Of a stretch of DNA of 60,455 nucleotides, positions 33,766-42,145 are shown in pieces. Numbering within the stretch: the stretch's first letter is position 1; each line of letters opens with the position of its first letter. The position numbers and the translations under genes were made by a program. The notes beneath the pieces were generated by a model. That model saw nothing but the letters and a program-made list of their open reading frames with translations, was not told where the DNA came from and did not search any database. The DNA comes from Acidiphilium acidophilum (GTDB lineage Bacteria > Pseudomonadota > Alphaproteobacteria > Acetobacterales > Acetobacteraceae), in assembly GCF_033842475.1 (NCBI RefSeq), contig NZ_JAWXYB010000006.1:1-60455 (forward strand), read 5' to 3'.

Positions 33766-34515
33766 TTATGCCGCCACTTTCTGAAAGATGACCGAGTGTG
33801 ATGGTGTTCTCGATCGGGACCGGCGATGCGGAACAAACCCATATTCGGCAAATAACCATGTCAGATTGCGGAAGTTGAACCATTGCAAATGCTCCGGCGG
33901 GCAGATATCCCCCCATTGCGCGAGATCGGCCGGCACGGCCGGGTGGCCTGCATCCGGTGCTGATATATAGGCGAAGCCATTAGGACTAACACAATCGCGA
34001 AGAGTCATCATGAACTCGCGCGGATCAAGAACGTGTTCGAGCACTTCTGACGAGAACACGAAATCGAACTGCTCACCTCGCCTGGCGAACTCTGAGAGAG
34101 GTTCGGCGTAAAAGCGATGCCGAGGGAAGGCCCGCTTCGCATAGGCAATGCTATTTTCCGAGATATCGACGCCGACCGCCTCGCGCGCGAAACGCCCAAG
34201 TGCATCGACCATGAAGCCGCCGCCACACCCGAGATCGAGCACCCGGCGCCCAGCGGCGTAAGGAATGAACAAGAGACTTTGCCAGAAGCCGCGCCATTTC
34301 CGGTCAAAGGCTTTGGGGTAAAAGGTCTCGTTCGCCCCGCGATAATTCTGCGCATAGTGATCGATCACCACGGATTCCGGCGGGCGCGGAGCCACGAATA
34401 AGAACTCACAGCGTTGGCAACGCCGCACCGGAAACCCGTCTTTTTCAAGCGCAAGGCTGGTCGTTTCACGACAGACTTCGCACGCCAAAACATAGTCAAG
34501 CATATCAGCATTCAT
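33766..34515 (-). CDS. SAM-dependent methyltransferase with zinc ribbon
   Basis: Encodes 249 residues. An N-terminal zinc-ribbon-like part (C12, C15, C33, C36) precedes a class I methyltransferase with RRVLDLGCGGG (91-100), GVDISENSIAYAK and FDFVFSSEVLEHVLDP. Similar enzymes act on sugars, lipids or small molecules. A gene like this is not part of known IncI-type pil operons, yet it sits 7 bp after pilV and 3 bp before pilT and is cotranscribed. Modification of the pilus or of a surface glycan is possible; the substrate is unknown. Confidence 0.88.
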   Translation of the reverse strand: MNADMLDYVLACEVCRETTSLALEKDGFPVRRCQRCEFLFVAPRPPESVVIDHYAQNYRGANETFYPKAFDRKWRGFWQSLLFIPYAAGRRVLDLGCGGGFMVDALGRFAREAVGVDISENSIAYAKRAFPRHRFYAEPLSEFARRGEQFDFVFSSEVLEHVLDPREFMMTLRDCVSPNGFAYISAPDAGHPAVPADLAQWGDICPPEHLQWFNFRNLTWLFAEYGFVPHRRSRSRTPSHSVIFQKVAA

Positions 34516-34522
34516 TAGTGTA

Positions 34523-36058
34523 TTACCTTGTTACCATGAGTGAGCAGGACATATTTGAGCCAACAACATCGAAATAGTCACCAGCGGGAACTACGGCGGA
34601 AGCAGAAGGAATGCCTACAAAATTGGCGTCACTACCGCCTTCTTGGACCTGCCCGTTACTATTAGAAATTTGTTGTCCGGCTGAGTTGCGAACGATAATT
34701 GTCACGTTCTCGACGTATCCCGACGAGTATGGCGTCGCGTTGCAATTGGACGCCAAGAACATCGGCCCTGATCCGGTATTTTGATACCAGGTGCCGTTGC
34801 CTACGCCCATCTGGTAAGACTGTGTGAAACCTGTGCCACCCGCTGCCTGCCAGGTTCCATTCACACACGCCATGAGTTGTCCGGTGCCATTGGCATTTGC
34901 TGCGATTTCACCGTTCGGACTACAGCCGGCGCCGGCATTTGCCTGACCAAATGCCGTCCCTAATTGCAAGCGCGCACCTACGGTGAATGTGTCGGTTACA
35001 CCGGCATAACCATTATTATACGCATAAAAGGATTGAGCACCGGCCGGTGTGTTGACACTCACGTTACCGTCAGTAGCAATAGAGGCGTCATTATTGGAGC
35101 CATTATCCGGCACGTTCATGGTCGCGTAGGCACCGGCGCTATTTCCCACAGTAACATGCGACTGGTTGTTGTCTGATTCTATGATGGATTCGACCGCATT
35201 ATTCGGACTGACTGTTTGAACAAGCCCACCCGCCCCGGCTTGGCCCGATAAATCGGCCAGAATGCTTCCATTCGAGCCAGACCCCACGCTGCCGTTCGCG
35301 TATAGATCCCATGTATGAACTCCGCCGGCCCAGCCCGCTGGATACCCAGAAGCAGCGGGCTCGCCCAATGCGCCGATCCGGCCGTTCGCTTGGATATTAT
35401 TGGCGTTGTCAACGTCGTTGTTTCCCATATTCAACGCGGTCTGCATCGTGTTCAGTTGCGGCTGGCCCGGCACTGCCACCCGATAGAGGTAGTCATTTTC
35501 AAGGTTGCCATTGTTGAACGCCAAAAGGGCAGCAAGGTGCCCTGGACCGGGATTGGTATAACCGTTCAGCGCCACGCTCCAATGCCCATACGCGCCTTGC
35601 GCGGCCGCCGCCGACAGCGATCCGTATTGACCGTTGTAGGGCACAAAGCCGCCTTCCTGGCCGGTTTGCGTGGCGATGGCGGGCGCCTGCTTTTCCGGGA
35701 TTGTCGCCCCACCCGTTGATAGCACGAGGGCTTGGAGTTGACCCGGCGAAGGCTGCAAAACCTGCACAACCCATGTCTGGCCGAAAGGATTTGTTGGAGA
35801 GATCGAGGGCGGCAGATAGCCGGTGCTTTCCAGCATGGGAACGGTGATCGTCGCCGGCGAGCTGGCGGTGCTGTTCGCCTCGACCGCAGCATAATTCGCT
35901 TGGATATAGGCTTGCGCGGCGGTTGAAATTTGCCGCATCTGTCCGGCAGTTGCGGCGGACTGGACGTTGTGCAGGGCGGTTTCCTGGTAAACGATGATCG
36001 GCCGAACGGCGAGCAAGCCGATCAATACCGCAAACAGCGCGCCTAATATCGGTCCCAT
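34523..36058 (-). CDS. pilV: PilV-like minor pilin/tip adhesin
   Basis: Encodes 511 residues. A single hydrophobic N-terminal helix (MGPILGALFAVLIGLLAVRP) and pilin-like stalk (TAGQMRQISTAAQAYIQANY) are followed by a long Gly/Asn/Ser-rich beta-type region and a C-terminal domain with GCSPNGEIAANANGTGQLMA, typical of IncI-type PilV. PilV sits at the pilus tip and selects recipients. No shufflon segments or recombinase sites are visible beside it. The start is 1 bp from the pilM stop. Confidence 0.88.
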   Translation of the reverse strand: MGPILGALFAVLIGLLAVRPIIVYQETALHNVQSAATAGQMRQISTAAQAYIQANYAAVEANSTASSPATITVPMLESTGYLPPSISPTNPFGQTWVVQVLQPSPGQLQALVLSTGGATIPEKQAPAIATQTGQEGGFVPYNGQYGSLSAAAAQGAYGHWSVALNGYTNPGPGHLAALLAFNNGNLENDYLYRVAVPGQPQLNTMQTALNMGNNDVDNANNIQANGRIGALGEPAASGYPAGWAGGVHTWDLYANGSVGSGSNGSILADLSGQAGAGGLVQTVSPNNAVESIIESDNNQSHVTVGNSAGAYATMNVPDNGSNNDASIATDGNVSVNTPAGAQSFYAYNNGYAGVTDTFTVGARLQLGTAFGQANAGAGCSPNGEIAANANGTGQLMACVNGTWQAAGGTGFTQSYQMGVGNGTWYQNTGSGPMFLASNCNATPYSSGYVENVTIIVRNSAGQQISNSNGQVQEGGSDANFVGIPSASAVVPAGDYFDVVGSNMSCSLMVTR

Positions 36059-36059
36059 G

Positions 36060-36551
36060 TCAGCCTCCTAGCTGCACAACTGAAATCATATCACCAGCAG
36101 GGATGCCGCCCGGCAGTGACCCCATCGTTCCATCGGCAGGGGTTTCCCAAACAGCGCCCTCCGCCCGGCCGATCGAAAGATCGCCGCCAAACTGCATTAC
36201 CGTAGCCGCGACAGCCCCGTTCGGGGCTGGCGACCAAGTGTAAACAACACGAGAGCCGTTCGGGCCGGGCGTTATCAAATTGCCGATGCCGGTGGGTAAA
36301 TTGCTTAATGTCACACCCGGCGGCAGGGTCAGCAATTGCGGCGAGACGTTCGTGTTGCCACCCGCTCCAACGCCTGCATTCGCCTCAGCATAAGCGAGAA
36401 CCGCATTTCTATAGATCATGAAGTCTTGACCTGTTGCCAATGCCGCAGGCTGCGGGGCGGCCGCCGGCGGGTTCGGCGCCAGGCCGCGATCGATGGCACC
36501 GATTCCGATAAACGACATCACAATGACCACCGATAATATGGCCCACATCAT
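36060..36551 (-). CDS. pilM: PilM-like pilus biogenesis protein
   Basis: Encodes 163 residues: N-terminal membrane helix (2-20), then DFMIYRNAVLAYAEAN and GIGNLITPGPNGSRVVYTWS, LPGGIPAGDMISVVQLGG, which agree with PilM of IncI-type thin pilus operons. In those operons pilM lies at the front; here it lies between an ATPase gene and pilV. It overlaps the ATPase stop by 4 bp. Confidence 0.75.
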   Translation of the reverse strand: MMWAILSVVIVMSFIGIGAIDRGLAPNPPAAAPQPAALATGQDFMIYRNAVLAYAEANAGVGAGGNTNVSPQLLTLPPGVTLSNLPTGIGNLITPGPNGSRVVYTWSPAPNGAVAATVMQFGGDLSIGRAEGAVWETPADGTMGSLPGGIPAGDMISVVQLGG

Positions 36552-37591
36552 GGCGAACCGCCTCCCAAAAATAGCCTTCTCTGCCGTTCGATTTCGCTTC
36601 CGAGCTGGTCGAAATTGCCCGACCGAATGGCCGAGCGCACCTGGTCGCGCGTGCCATCAACAACCAGCAGCGGCGAGACCGTCAGGAGACGATCAGGCGG
36701 TGATGACTGGCCGGGCAGGCCAGGCGGCAACGGCACGCCCGGCATGAGACGCGGGTTGCGTAGCGTCAGATGAAATACCGCCGTGAGCGCGTGCGCCAGC
36801 GCATCATTCTGATCGCCGGTCGAACGTGCGAACCGCAGCAAGCCAGTCGGTAGGTCCGGCCCATGAAATGTCGTGACGACCGGATGCCCCGACGTGCTCA
36901 GGTTTAGAACCTCACGCGCCGCCACATCCGTCTTGACCTCGCCACAGAATAATAAATTGGCCGCGCTGCGCAGCATTCCGCGCAAGGCCGGTCCCATGTC
37001 ATCGTCCGATTCAACCTCGGTCTGATAGACGATCCCTTTGCCATGGCGGCCTTCCAGATCCATCTCGATCGGCGCTTCGACGGTCATGGCGACACCGCCG
37101 TGACGCGAGATATATTCCACCGTGAAGCTCGATGCCGCCGTGGTCTTGCCGGCGGCCATCGAGCCGATGAACAGGATCAGCCCGTTGCGAACCGGGCGGC
37201 TTAATAGCCGGTCAACGACCGCGGCGGGTATCCCCAGCTCAATCATTGGTTTCGGCGTGCCGGTAAACCGCCGGCAAACGAATAGCGGTTCGATATGCGC
37301 CGTCGTCAACGGCTTCACGCGCAGCCGCTCACGACGGGACGTTCCCCACTCGATGCTAAATGATTGCGTGGTCGAACGCGCGAGCAGGTCTCGCCGCAGC
37401 CCATCGATCTCTGAAAATAGTGCCTCTGGCACAAACTCCATCTCACGCGCATCCGGCGTCGCCTTAAGCCAAGACGACGCCGGATCGGCCCCTACGAACA
37501 AATCCGAAAACGGAAGATCCAGAAGCTCCACCGCGGCCCCAGTTACGACGTAAACGTGAATTGAATCTGATTGTTGCTTCCCGCCGAGCAT
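36548..37591 (-). CDS. PilT/VirB11-superfamily secretion ATPase
   Basis: Up to 347 residues: GSMAAGKTT (Walker A, 143-151), an Asp/Glu box around TVEAPIEMDLEG, Walker B-like LLFCGEVKTD, and a His box TTFHGPDLPTG. This is a second ATPase besides PilQ and could drive pilus retraction or disassembly. IncI thin pilus operons have no such gene. ATG 37591 overlaps pilS by 49 bp; a GTG at 37531 behind GGGG would avoid the overlap and give 327 residues. Confidence 0.8.
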   Translation of the reverse strand: MLGGKQQSDSIHVYVVTGAAVELLDLPFSDLFVGADPASSWLKATPDAREMEFVPEALFSEIDGLRRDLLARSTTQSFSIEWGTSRRERLRVKPLTTAHIEPLFVCRRFTGTPKPMIELGIPAAVVDRLLSRPVRNGLILFIGSMAAGKTTAASSFTVEYISRHGGVAMTVEAPIEMDLEGRHGKGIVYQTEVESDDDMGPALRGMLRSAANLLFCGEVKTDVAAREVLNLSTSGHPVVTTFHGPDLPTGLLRFARSTGDQNDALAHALTAVFHLTLRNPRLMPGVPLPPGLPGQSSPPDRLLTVSPLLVVDGTRDQVRSAIRSGNFDQLGSEIERQRRLFLGGGSP

Positions 37592-38025
37592 TGGGTCGCC
37601 ACAGTGCCCGGATCGACAGGCGCGGAATCTGCCGTGCCGTTGATCGAAATGCTCTTATACGATGAAACCGCCGTCGCCAGCTTGTTGCACGCCGACTGCG
37701 GGATGCCCGCGAGGATAATATCGAACTCGCCGGGGTTGGCGTCCGGCTGCACGGTGACAGCACCGGCCCAGGGGTCCAACAACGTGTTCCCGCTGACCAT
37801 GCTATCAGGCGCCGCTTTCGCTGAAATCACCACCGTATCACTCAGCGACGCCGTGCTGGCCGTGCCGCCATAAAGCTGCGCGACATTGGATTGCAGCGTG
37901 GTTACATCGGCCGCTGCGGTCGAGACCTTGTTGCTGGATAGTGCCTCATACAACACCACCACCACAGCAACGATCGCCAATAAGCCAAGCAAATATTTGA
38001 ACAGGGTTCCAAGAATTTCCGACAT
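37543..38025 (-). CDS. pilS: PilS-like major pilin
   Basis: Encodes 160 residues. Hydrophobic N-terminal helix (EILGTLFKYLLGLLAIVAVV), then a pilin-like alpha-beta domain containing DPWAGAVTV and two cysteines (SACN and TQCS) that likely form the C-terminal disulphide loop. The leader before the helix is only six residues (MSEILG), and there is no Glu five residues after a cleavable Gly, unlike typical type IV prepilins. By order (after pilR) this is the major pilin. Confidence 0.8.
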   Translation of the reverse strand: MSEILGTLFKYLLGLLAIVAVVVVLYEALSSNKVSTAAADVTTLQSNVAQLYGGTASTASLSDTVVISAKAAPDSMVSGNTLLDPWAGAVTVQPDANPGEFDIILAGIPQSACNKLATAVSSYKSISINGTADSAPVDPGTVATQCSAGSNNQIQFTFTS

Positions 38026-38040
38026 GGGCTTTTACTCTCC

Positions 38041-39177
38041 TTATGACAGACCGGGGACATTCCCGATTTGGACAGACAAACTATTGATCCCGAGCAACAC
38101 GATGAGCATCAGCGCATACATCGCGATATCGAAGGCAAAGCCGAGCGCCCGCACGCGCGCTTTCGTGATCCATTCCAGCTCATCGGCCCACTGGACGGCG
38201 CGGCGCATGATCCGCTCGGGGAAATCATCGAAATCGGACATCGAGCCGATATCATCAATCAATTCCGGGTTCGGAAACCCAAACCCAGCACTTTCCAGGG
38301 CCGGTGCAAGGCCCTGTCCGTTCAGCATCCGCCGCCTCACAGCGATAAGGCGTTGCCGGAGCCATGGCGTCGCGAAGCGCGCCTGGTCATCCAGGACGCG
38401 CGTATCGCTCATGCCCGCGCGCAGCATCGAGGCAAAGGTCAACAGCCAGACATAACCCTGAATGTCCCGGTAGAAATTGAACGGGAAGAACCGCTCGACG
38501 GTCACACGCTGCGCGCCGGTCCAACGTGGCAATGCCCATGTTGTCCACCCTGCCCCTCCCACCAGAAGAAGAACCGGAATCAGCATCCAGGGGCCGGTCG
38601 CAAAATTGCCGAGCGTGTAGAGCAGCGCGCCGGCCCCATGCACGGCATCCGCCGGCACCGTCCTGGCAATGCTCGGAAGAAAGAACGTGCCGATCGCCCA
38701 CAACATGCCGTAAATCGCAAACAGATAGACCAGCGGCGTCGTGAATGCGCTAACCATGGTTCGGCGCACATTGGCGATCCTGGCCTTGGACTCCACCAGA
38801 AGGTCGAAGGCTTGCTCGATCCGGCCTGCGGTTTCACCGCCGGCAATCGTCAACGCCTCATCCATCGGCACCCAGCGGCGCAACGCGACGGACAATTGCC
38901 CGCCGTCCCGCATCCGCCGAATCACATCCTCGACCACCGCCACACAGCTCTTGCGCTTCTGCCGTTTCAGGCGCCGCACGAACGTCTCAAGCGCCGCAAT
39001 CTCACCAATATGATTGCCGACCTGCACGGACATATGCCGATAAAGTGCCGAGCGCACCGACCATGAAAACGCCAGCCGGTTCAACCGTGCTTCAAACGCG
39101 CTGCCTTTGACCTTGAACCCACTTCTTGGTGTCAACCGATCAATCAGCGCCCGCGCGCGTCTCATTGCGAGATTCAT
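38041..39177 (-). CDS. pilR: PilR inner-membrane platform protein
   Basis: A 378-residue GspF/PilC-family platform protein. Three strong membrane regions (about 145-170, 197-218, 350-372) are separated by cytoplasmic helical domains, with GGETAGRIEQAF and GQGLAPALESAGFGFPNPELID motifs. The ATG overlaps the original pilQ stop (ATGA at 39174-39177), now separated from most of pilQ by an IS. It anchors the assembly ATPase. Confidence 0.92.
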   Translation of the reverse strand: MNLAMRRARALIDRLTPRSGFKVKGSAFEARLNRLAFSWSVRSALYRHMSVQVGNHIGEIAALETFVRRLKRQKRKSCVAVVEDVIRRMRDGGQLSVALRRWVPMDEALTIAGGETAGRIEQAFDLLVESKARIANVRRTMVSAFTTPLVYLFAIYGMLWAIGTFFLPSIARTVPADAVHGAGALLYTLGNFATGPWMLIPVLLLVGGAGWTTWALPRWTGAQRVTVERFFPFNFYRDIQGYVWLLTFASMLRAGMSDTRVLDDQARFATPWLRQRLIAVRRRMLNGQGLAPALESAGFGFPNPELIDDIGSMSDFDDFPERIMRRAVQWADELEWITKARVRALGFAFDIAMYALMLIVLLGINSLSVQIGNVPGLS

Positions 39178-39228
39178 TCATCGACCCTTTCCGCAGGCAC
39201 AACCACATCGACATAACGGCCGACATCG

Positions 39229-40581
39229 GATTGAGCAACCTGATGTCTGGAAAATAGGGCGAGCGGGGGTCAGGCATCCTGGTAGTCCCACTTGATGTAG
39301 CCCTTGGTGTCGGCGGCCCATTTTTCATCGATTTCGACGAGGACGGCGCTGACGAGGCGTTCGAGGGAGGCTTCGTTGGGGAAGACCCTGATTTTGGTGG
39401 TGCGGCGTTTGAGTTCCTGCTGGATGCCGCGTTCCATGGGGTTGGAAGTGCGAAGCCGGCGCTGGTGGGGTTCTGGCAGTGTGAAGACGGTGAGGCCTTC
39501 GGGGATATTTCGTTCGAGCCAATCGGCGAGCTTTGGTGCGGTGTCGCGATAGGCATTGACGAGGGTTGTGAGAGCGATCTGGGCAGCGGCGAGGGAATTT
39601 GCGTTCCAGACGGTCCGGAGTTCTGCGCCGATGCGTTTGCGGATGGCGTGGTTGGGGGCGTGGTGGATGGCGTTTTGGGCGAGGTGGAACTGGCATCGTT
39701 GCCAGTGTGCGGCGCCGAAGACGGCGCGGCGTGCGGCGTGCAATCCGGCATGGTCATCGGAGACGATGAATTCGACGCCTCGCAGGCCACGCTGATGGAG
39801 GCTTTCGAGGAAGGCACGCCAATGGACTTCGGCCTCGGAAAGGGCGACCGAGACGCCGAGGACACGGCGGCGTTCATCGGGTCCGATGCCGATGGCCGAG
39901 AGCACGGCGGCATCGCGGACGACGCCATTATCGCGCATTTTTTCATATCTGGCGTCGAGGATGAGGTAGCGGATCTCGGCGAGGGGTCGGGTGCGCCAGG
40001 CGGCGAGTTCGTCATCGAGCAGCTTGCTGGCGCGGCTGACCTGAGCGGAGGAGAGGCTTTCGATGCCGAATTCGCGCATGACGGCCTCGACGTCGCGGGT
40101 GGAGACGCCTTTGATGTACATTTCGGCGACGGCGACCATGACGGCGCGGACCGAGCGTCGGCCGCGTTCGAGGGACTGTGGGTAGAAGGGTTCGCCCACG
40201 TGACCGGCGGTTTTGGGGACATCGACGGTGATCGACCCGGCCGGGGTATCGATCCGCTTGGGCTTGTAGCCATTGGCGTAACCCTGACGATCGGGGTTGC
40301 GCTCGTAGTGACTGGCGTGGAGGAAGCGTTCGCGCTCGATCTGCATGGCGAGTTCGAAGGTCCTGGCAAATACCGTGGCGATATCGCCTGCGCCGTTTTC
40401 GATCAGATGTTCCAAAAGTGCCTCGATAATCGTATCCTTTTTGGCGTCCATTCATCGGTCTCCATGTTGGTGTGAACAACTGCATGGAATACCAGAATGA
40501 ACAGCCCTTGCCGGGGCATGCCCCGGCAAGGGCACCAACTCCCAACCCAAAATGAATTTCCAGACGTCAGGTTACACCACC
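39229..40581 (-). mobile_element. IS256-family element, copy 3
   Basis: 1353 bp, identical ends to copies 1 and 2, flanked by 8-bp duplications CGACATCG (39221-39228 and 40582-40589). It lies in the 3' end of pilQ in the same orientation as the pil genes, so its transcription may partly replace lost readthrough into pilR. Confidence 0.95.
39270..40451 (-). CDS. IS256-family transposase
   Basis: Third intact copy of the 393-residue DDE transposase, same amino-acid sequence as the copies at 11342 and 13413. Confidence 0.95.
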   Translation of the reverse strand: MDAKKDTIIEALLEHLIENGAGDIATVFARTFELAMQIERERFLHASHYERNPDRQGYANGYKPKRIDTPAGSITVDVPKTAGHVGEPFYPQSLERGRRSVRAVMVAVAEMYIKGVSTRDVEAVMREFGIESLSSAQVSRASKLLDDELAAWRTRPLAEIRYLILDARYEKMRDNGVVRDAAVLSAIGIGPDERRRVLGVSVALSEAEVHWRAFLESLHQRGLRGVEFIVSDDHAGLHAARRAVFGAAHWQRCQFHLAQNAIHHAPNHAIRKRIGAELRTVWNANSLAAAQIALTTLVNAYRDTAPKLADWLERNIPEGLTVFTLPEPHQRRLRTSNPMERGIQQELKRRTTKIRVFPNEASLERLVSAVLVEIDEKWAADTKGYIKWDYQDA

Positions 40582-42145
40582 CGACATCGCGGGGATCGAT
40601 CCGACCGGCCATCACGCCGTCCATCGCGGTATGCAATACCGACCAGTCTGCATCGGCACGTTTGCGATAATTCCGGCGCGCGGTGTCCGCCCCATGATCA
40701 ACGAAATCCCGCATCAGATCGGCATCTGTGACGATCACCTCGGCGATGGCAATTCGCCGGCTGATGCCGTCATGATGACAGGCCGCACATCCCGCGCCAC
40801 GCAACTTGACGCGGGAAAGGTCCCCATATTGCGGCCAGGCCGTCGCGTAGGTATCGAGAGCCGCACTCAGTCTCGGCCAGAGCGCATCGCTTCCGGCCGC
40901 CGACAACGGCACCGCGCAATGCGGGCAAAGCTGCGGGACAAGCCGCTGATTAACGATCCCCCGGATCATCTTGCTGTTGCAGAACATCTGACGCGGCAAC
41001 CGGGCTGCATCCATGATTTCGATGCGGTCCGGCACCGAGAACGGATCTTCCGTATGAATTGTGCTGACCACCTTGTGGCCGGTCAGCGATGCCTCGAAAG
41101 CCGTCAGTGCCACGCCAGCCGAGCGGATTTCGCCGAGGAAAATCCAGTCAGGGTCCATACGCAGCGAATGGCGCAGATAATCGCCGAAAGCATCGCCTTC
41201 ATCGTCACCCACGCCATCACCCGTGATCGAAAGCTGGACGGCCCAGGGCATCGGATATTCTACTGGCTTTTCGATCGAGACCAGTCGCAGCATCGGCGAC
41301 AGCCGTGCCGATTCCCGGAGAAGCTCGTAGATCGACGTGGTTTTGCCCGAGCCAGTTGGCCCGGTGAACAGGACAATGCCGCTCGATCCCTCGATCAGAT
41401 AGCGCAGCTTGTCGGCCTGCTTGGCCAGATACCCCATTTCTTCCAGCCGGAGAGTGCCGTCCGGACGACGCGGGTAATCCAGGATGGTCCGGCCACCGCC
41501 CTGCTTCCGGGCCGCGGCCGTATCCATGTATTGCAAACGAAGGACCATGAACCCGCCACCTGTCTCGACCGGATGCGCGGGACCGCGCACGATGCGAACC
41601 GATGACAGGCCATATTCCTGCACGATCGGCCCGCTGATCTGCGCGTTTTGCGTCTCTAGCGGGGTGAAGCTCGCATCCTTCACGACCGCGATCCCCTGGT
41701 AAAACGCGCGGATGATCGCCTCGCCTTCCTCTTGCGTCAGGCGCTCCGCGACGCGCAGCTCGCCCTTCACCCGAAACTGAACCTCAGTGTGCGAACCCCG
41801 CAGCAGGATATGAATGTCGGAGGCCGTGTAATTTGCACCGCGCGCCAGGATGTTCATGGCGGCTTCGCGGTTTTCGAGCGCAGCGTCATTACCGGATGTT
41901 GCTGTCCTAACAATCGGACGCAGCCCGTTGCGCCGCCACTCCACAATCTCATCGAGATCAAGGGAGACCACATCGAATTTCACGCCACGCTGACGGCAGC
42001 GGTCCAGCCAGGTCAGCAGCAGAGGGTCCGCTTTGCGGCGGGGCTCGACATAGAGTTTTTGCGTCGCGTGATCGATCGCGATAAATTCGCTCAAATGCTC
42101 CGGCAGCGCCGGCAGATCACGACCAATACGAGCATCACCGTCCAT
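40403..42145 (-). CDS. pilQ: PilQ assembly ATPase, C-terminus replaced by IS
   Basis: GspE/PulE-type ATPase: GPTGSGKTT (Walker A, 262-270), Asp box LVSIEKPVEYP, Walker B DWIFLGEIRS, His box STIHTEDPFS, and a C-terminal zinc element (CPHC ... CAAC). The native part ends at 40582. Rejoining across the IS gives 1611 nt (537 codons), 536 residues, with native tail RYVDVVVPAERVDE overlapping the pilR start. In the present sequence these 14 residues are replaced by about 58 residues read from the IS. All catalytic parts remain, so activity is plausible. Confidence 0.9.
   Translation of the reverse strand: MDGDARIGRDLPALPEHLSEFIAIDHATQKLYVEPRRKADPLLLTWLDRCRQRGVKFDVVSLDLDEIVEWRRNGLRPIVRTATSGNDAALENREAAMNILARGANYTASDIHILLRGSHTEVQFRVKGELRVAERLTQEEGEAIIRAFYQGIAVVKDASFTPLETQNAQISGPIVQEYGLSSVRIVRGPAHPVETGGGFMVLRLQYMDTAAARKQGGGRTILDYPRRPDGTLRLEEMGYLAKQADKLRYLIEGSSGIVLFTGPTGSGKTTSIYELLRESARLSPMLRLVSIEKPVEYPMPWAVQLSITGDGVGDDEGDAFGDYLRHSLRMDPDWIFLGEIRSAGVALTAFEASLTGHKVVSTIHTEDPFSVPDRIEIMDAARLPRQMFCNSKMIRGIVNQRLVPQLCPHCAVPLSAAGSDALWPRLSAALDTYATAWPQYGDLSRVKLRGAGCAACHHDGISRRIAIAEVIVTDADLMRDFVDHGADTARRNYRKRADADWSVLHTAMDGVMAGRIDPRDVGWCNLTSGNSFWVGSWCPCRGMPRQGLFILVFHAVVHTNMETDEWTPKRIRLSRHFWNI

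Noticed and set aside
34523-36058. Shufflon beside pilV
   Set aside because: No inverted repeat segments, alternative pilV ends or adjacent rci-type recombinase were visible. The tyrosine recombinase at 15742 is about 18 kb away.
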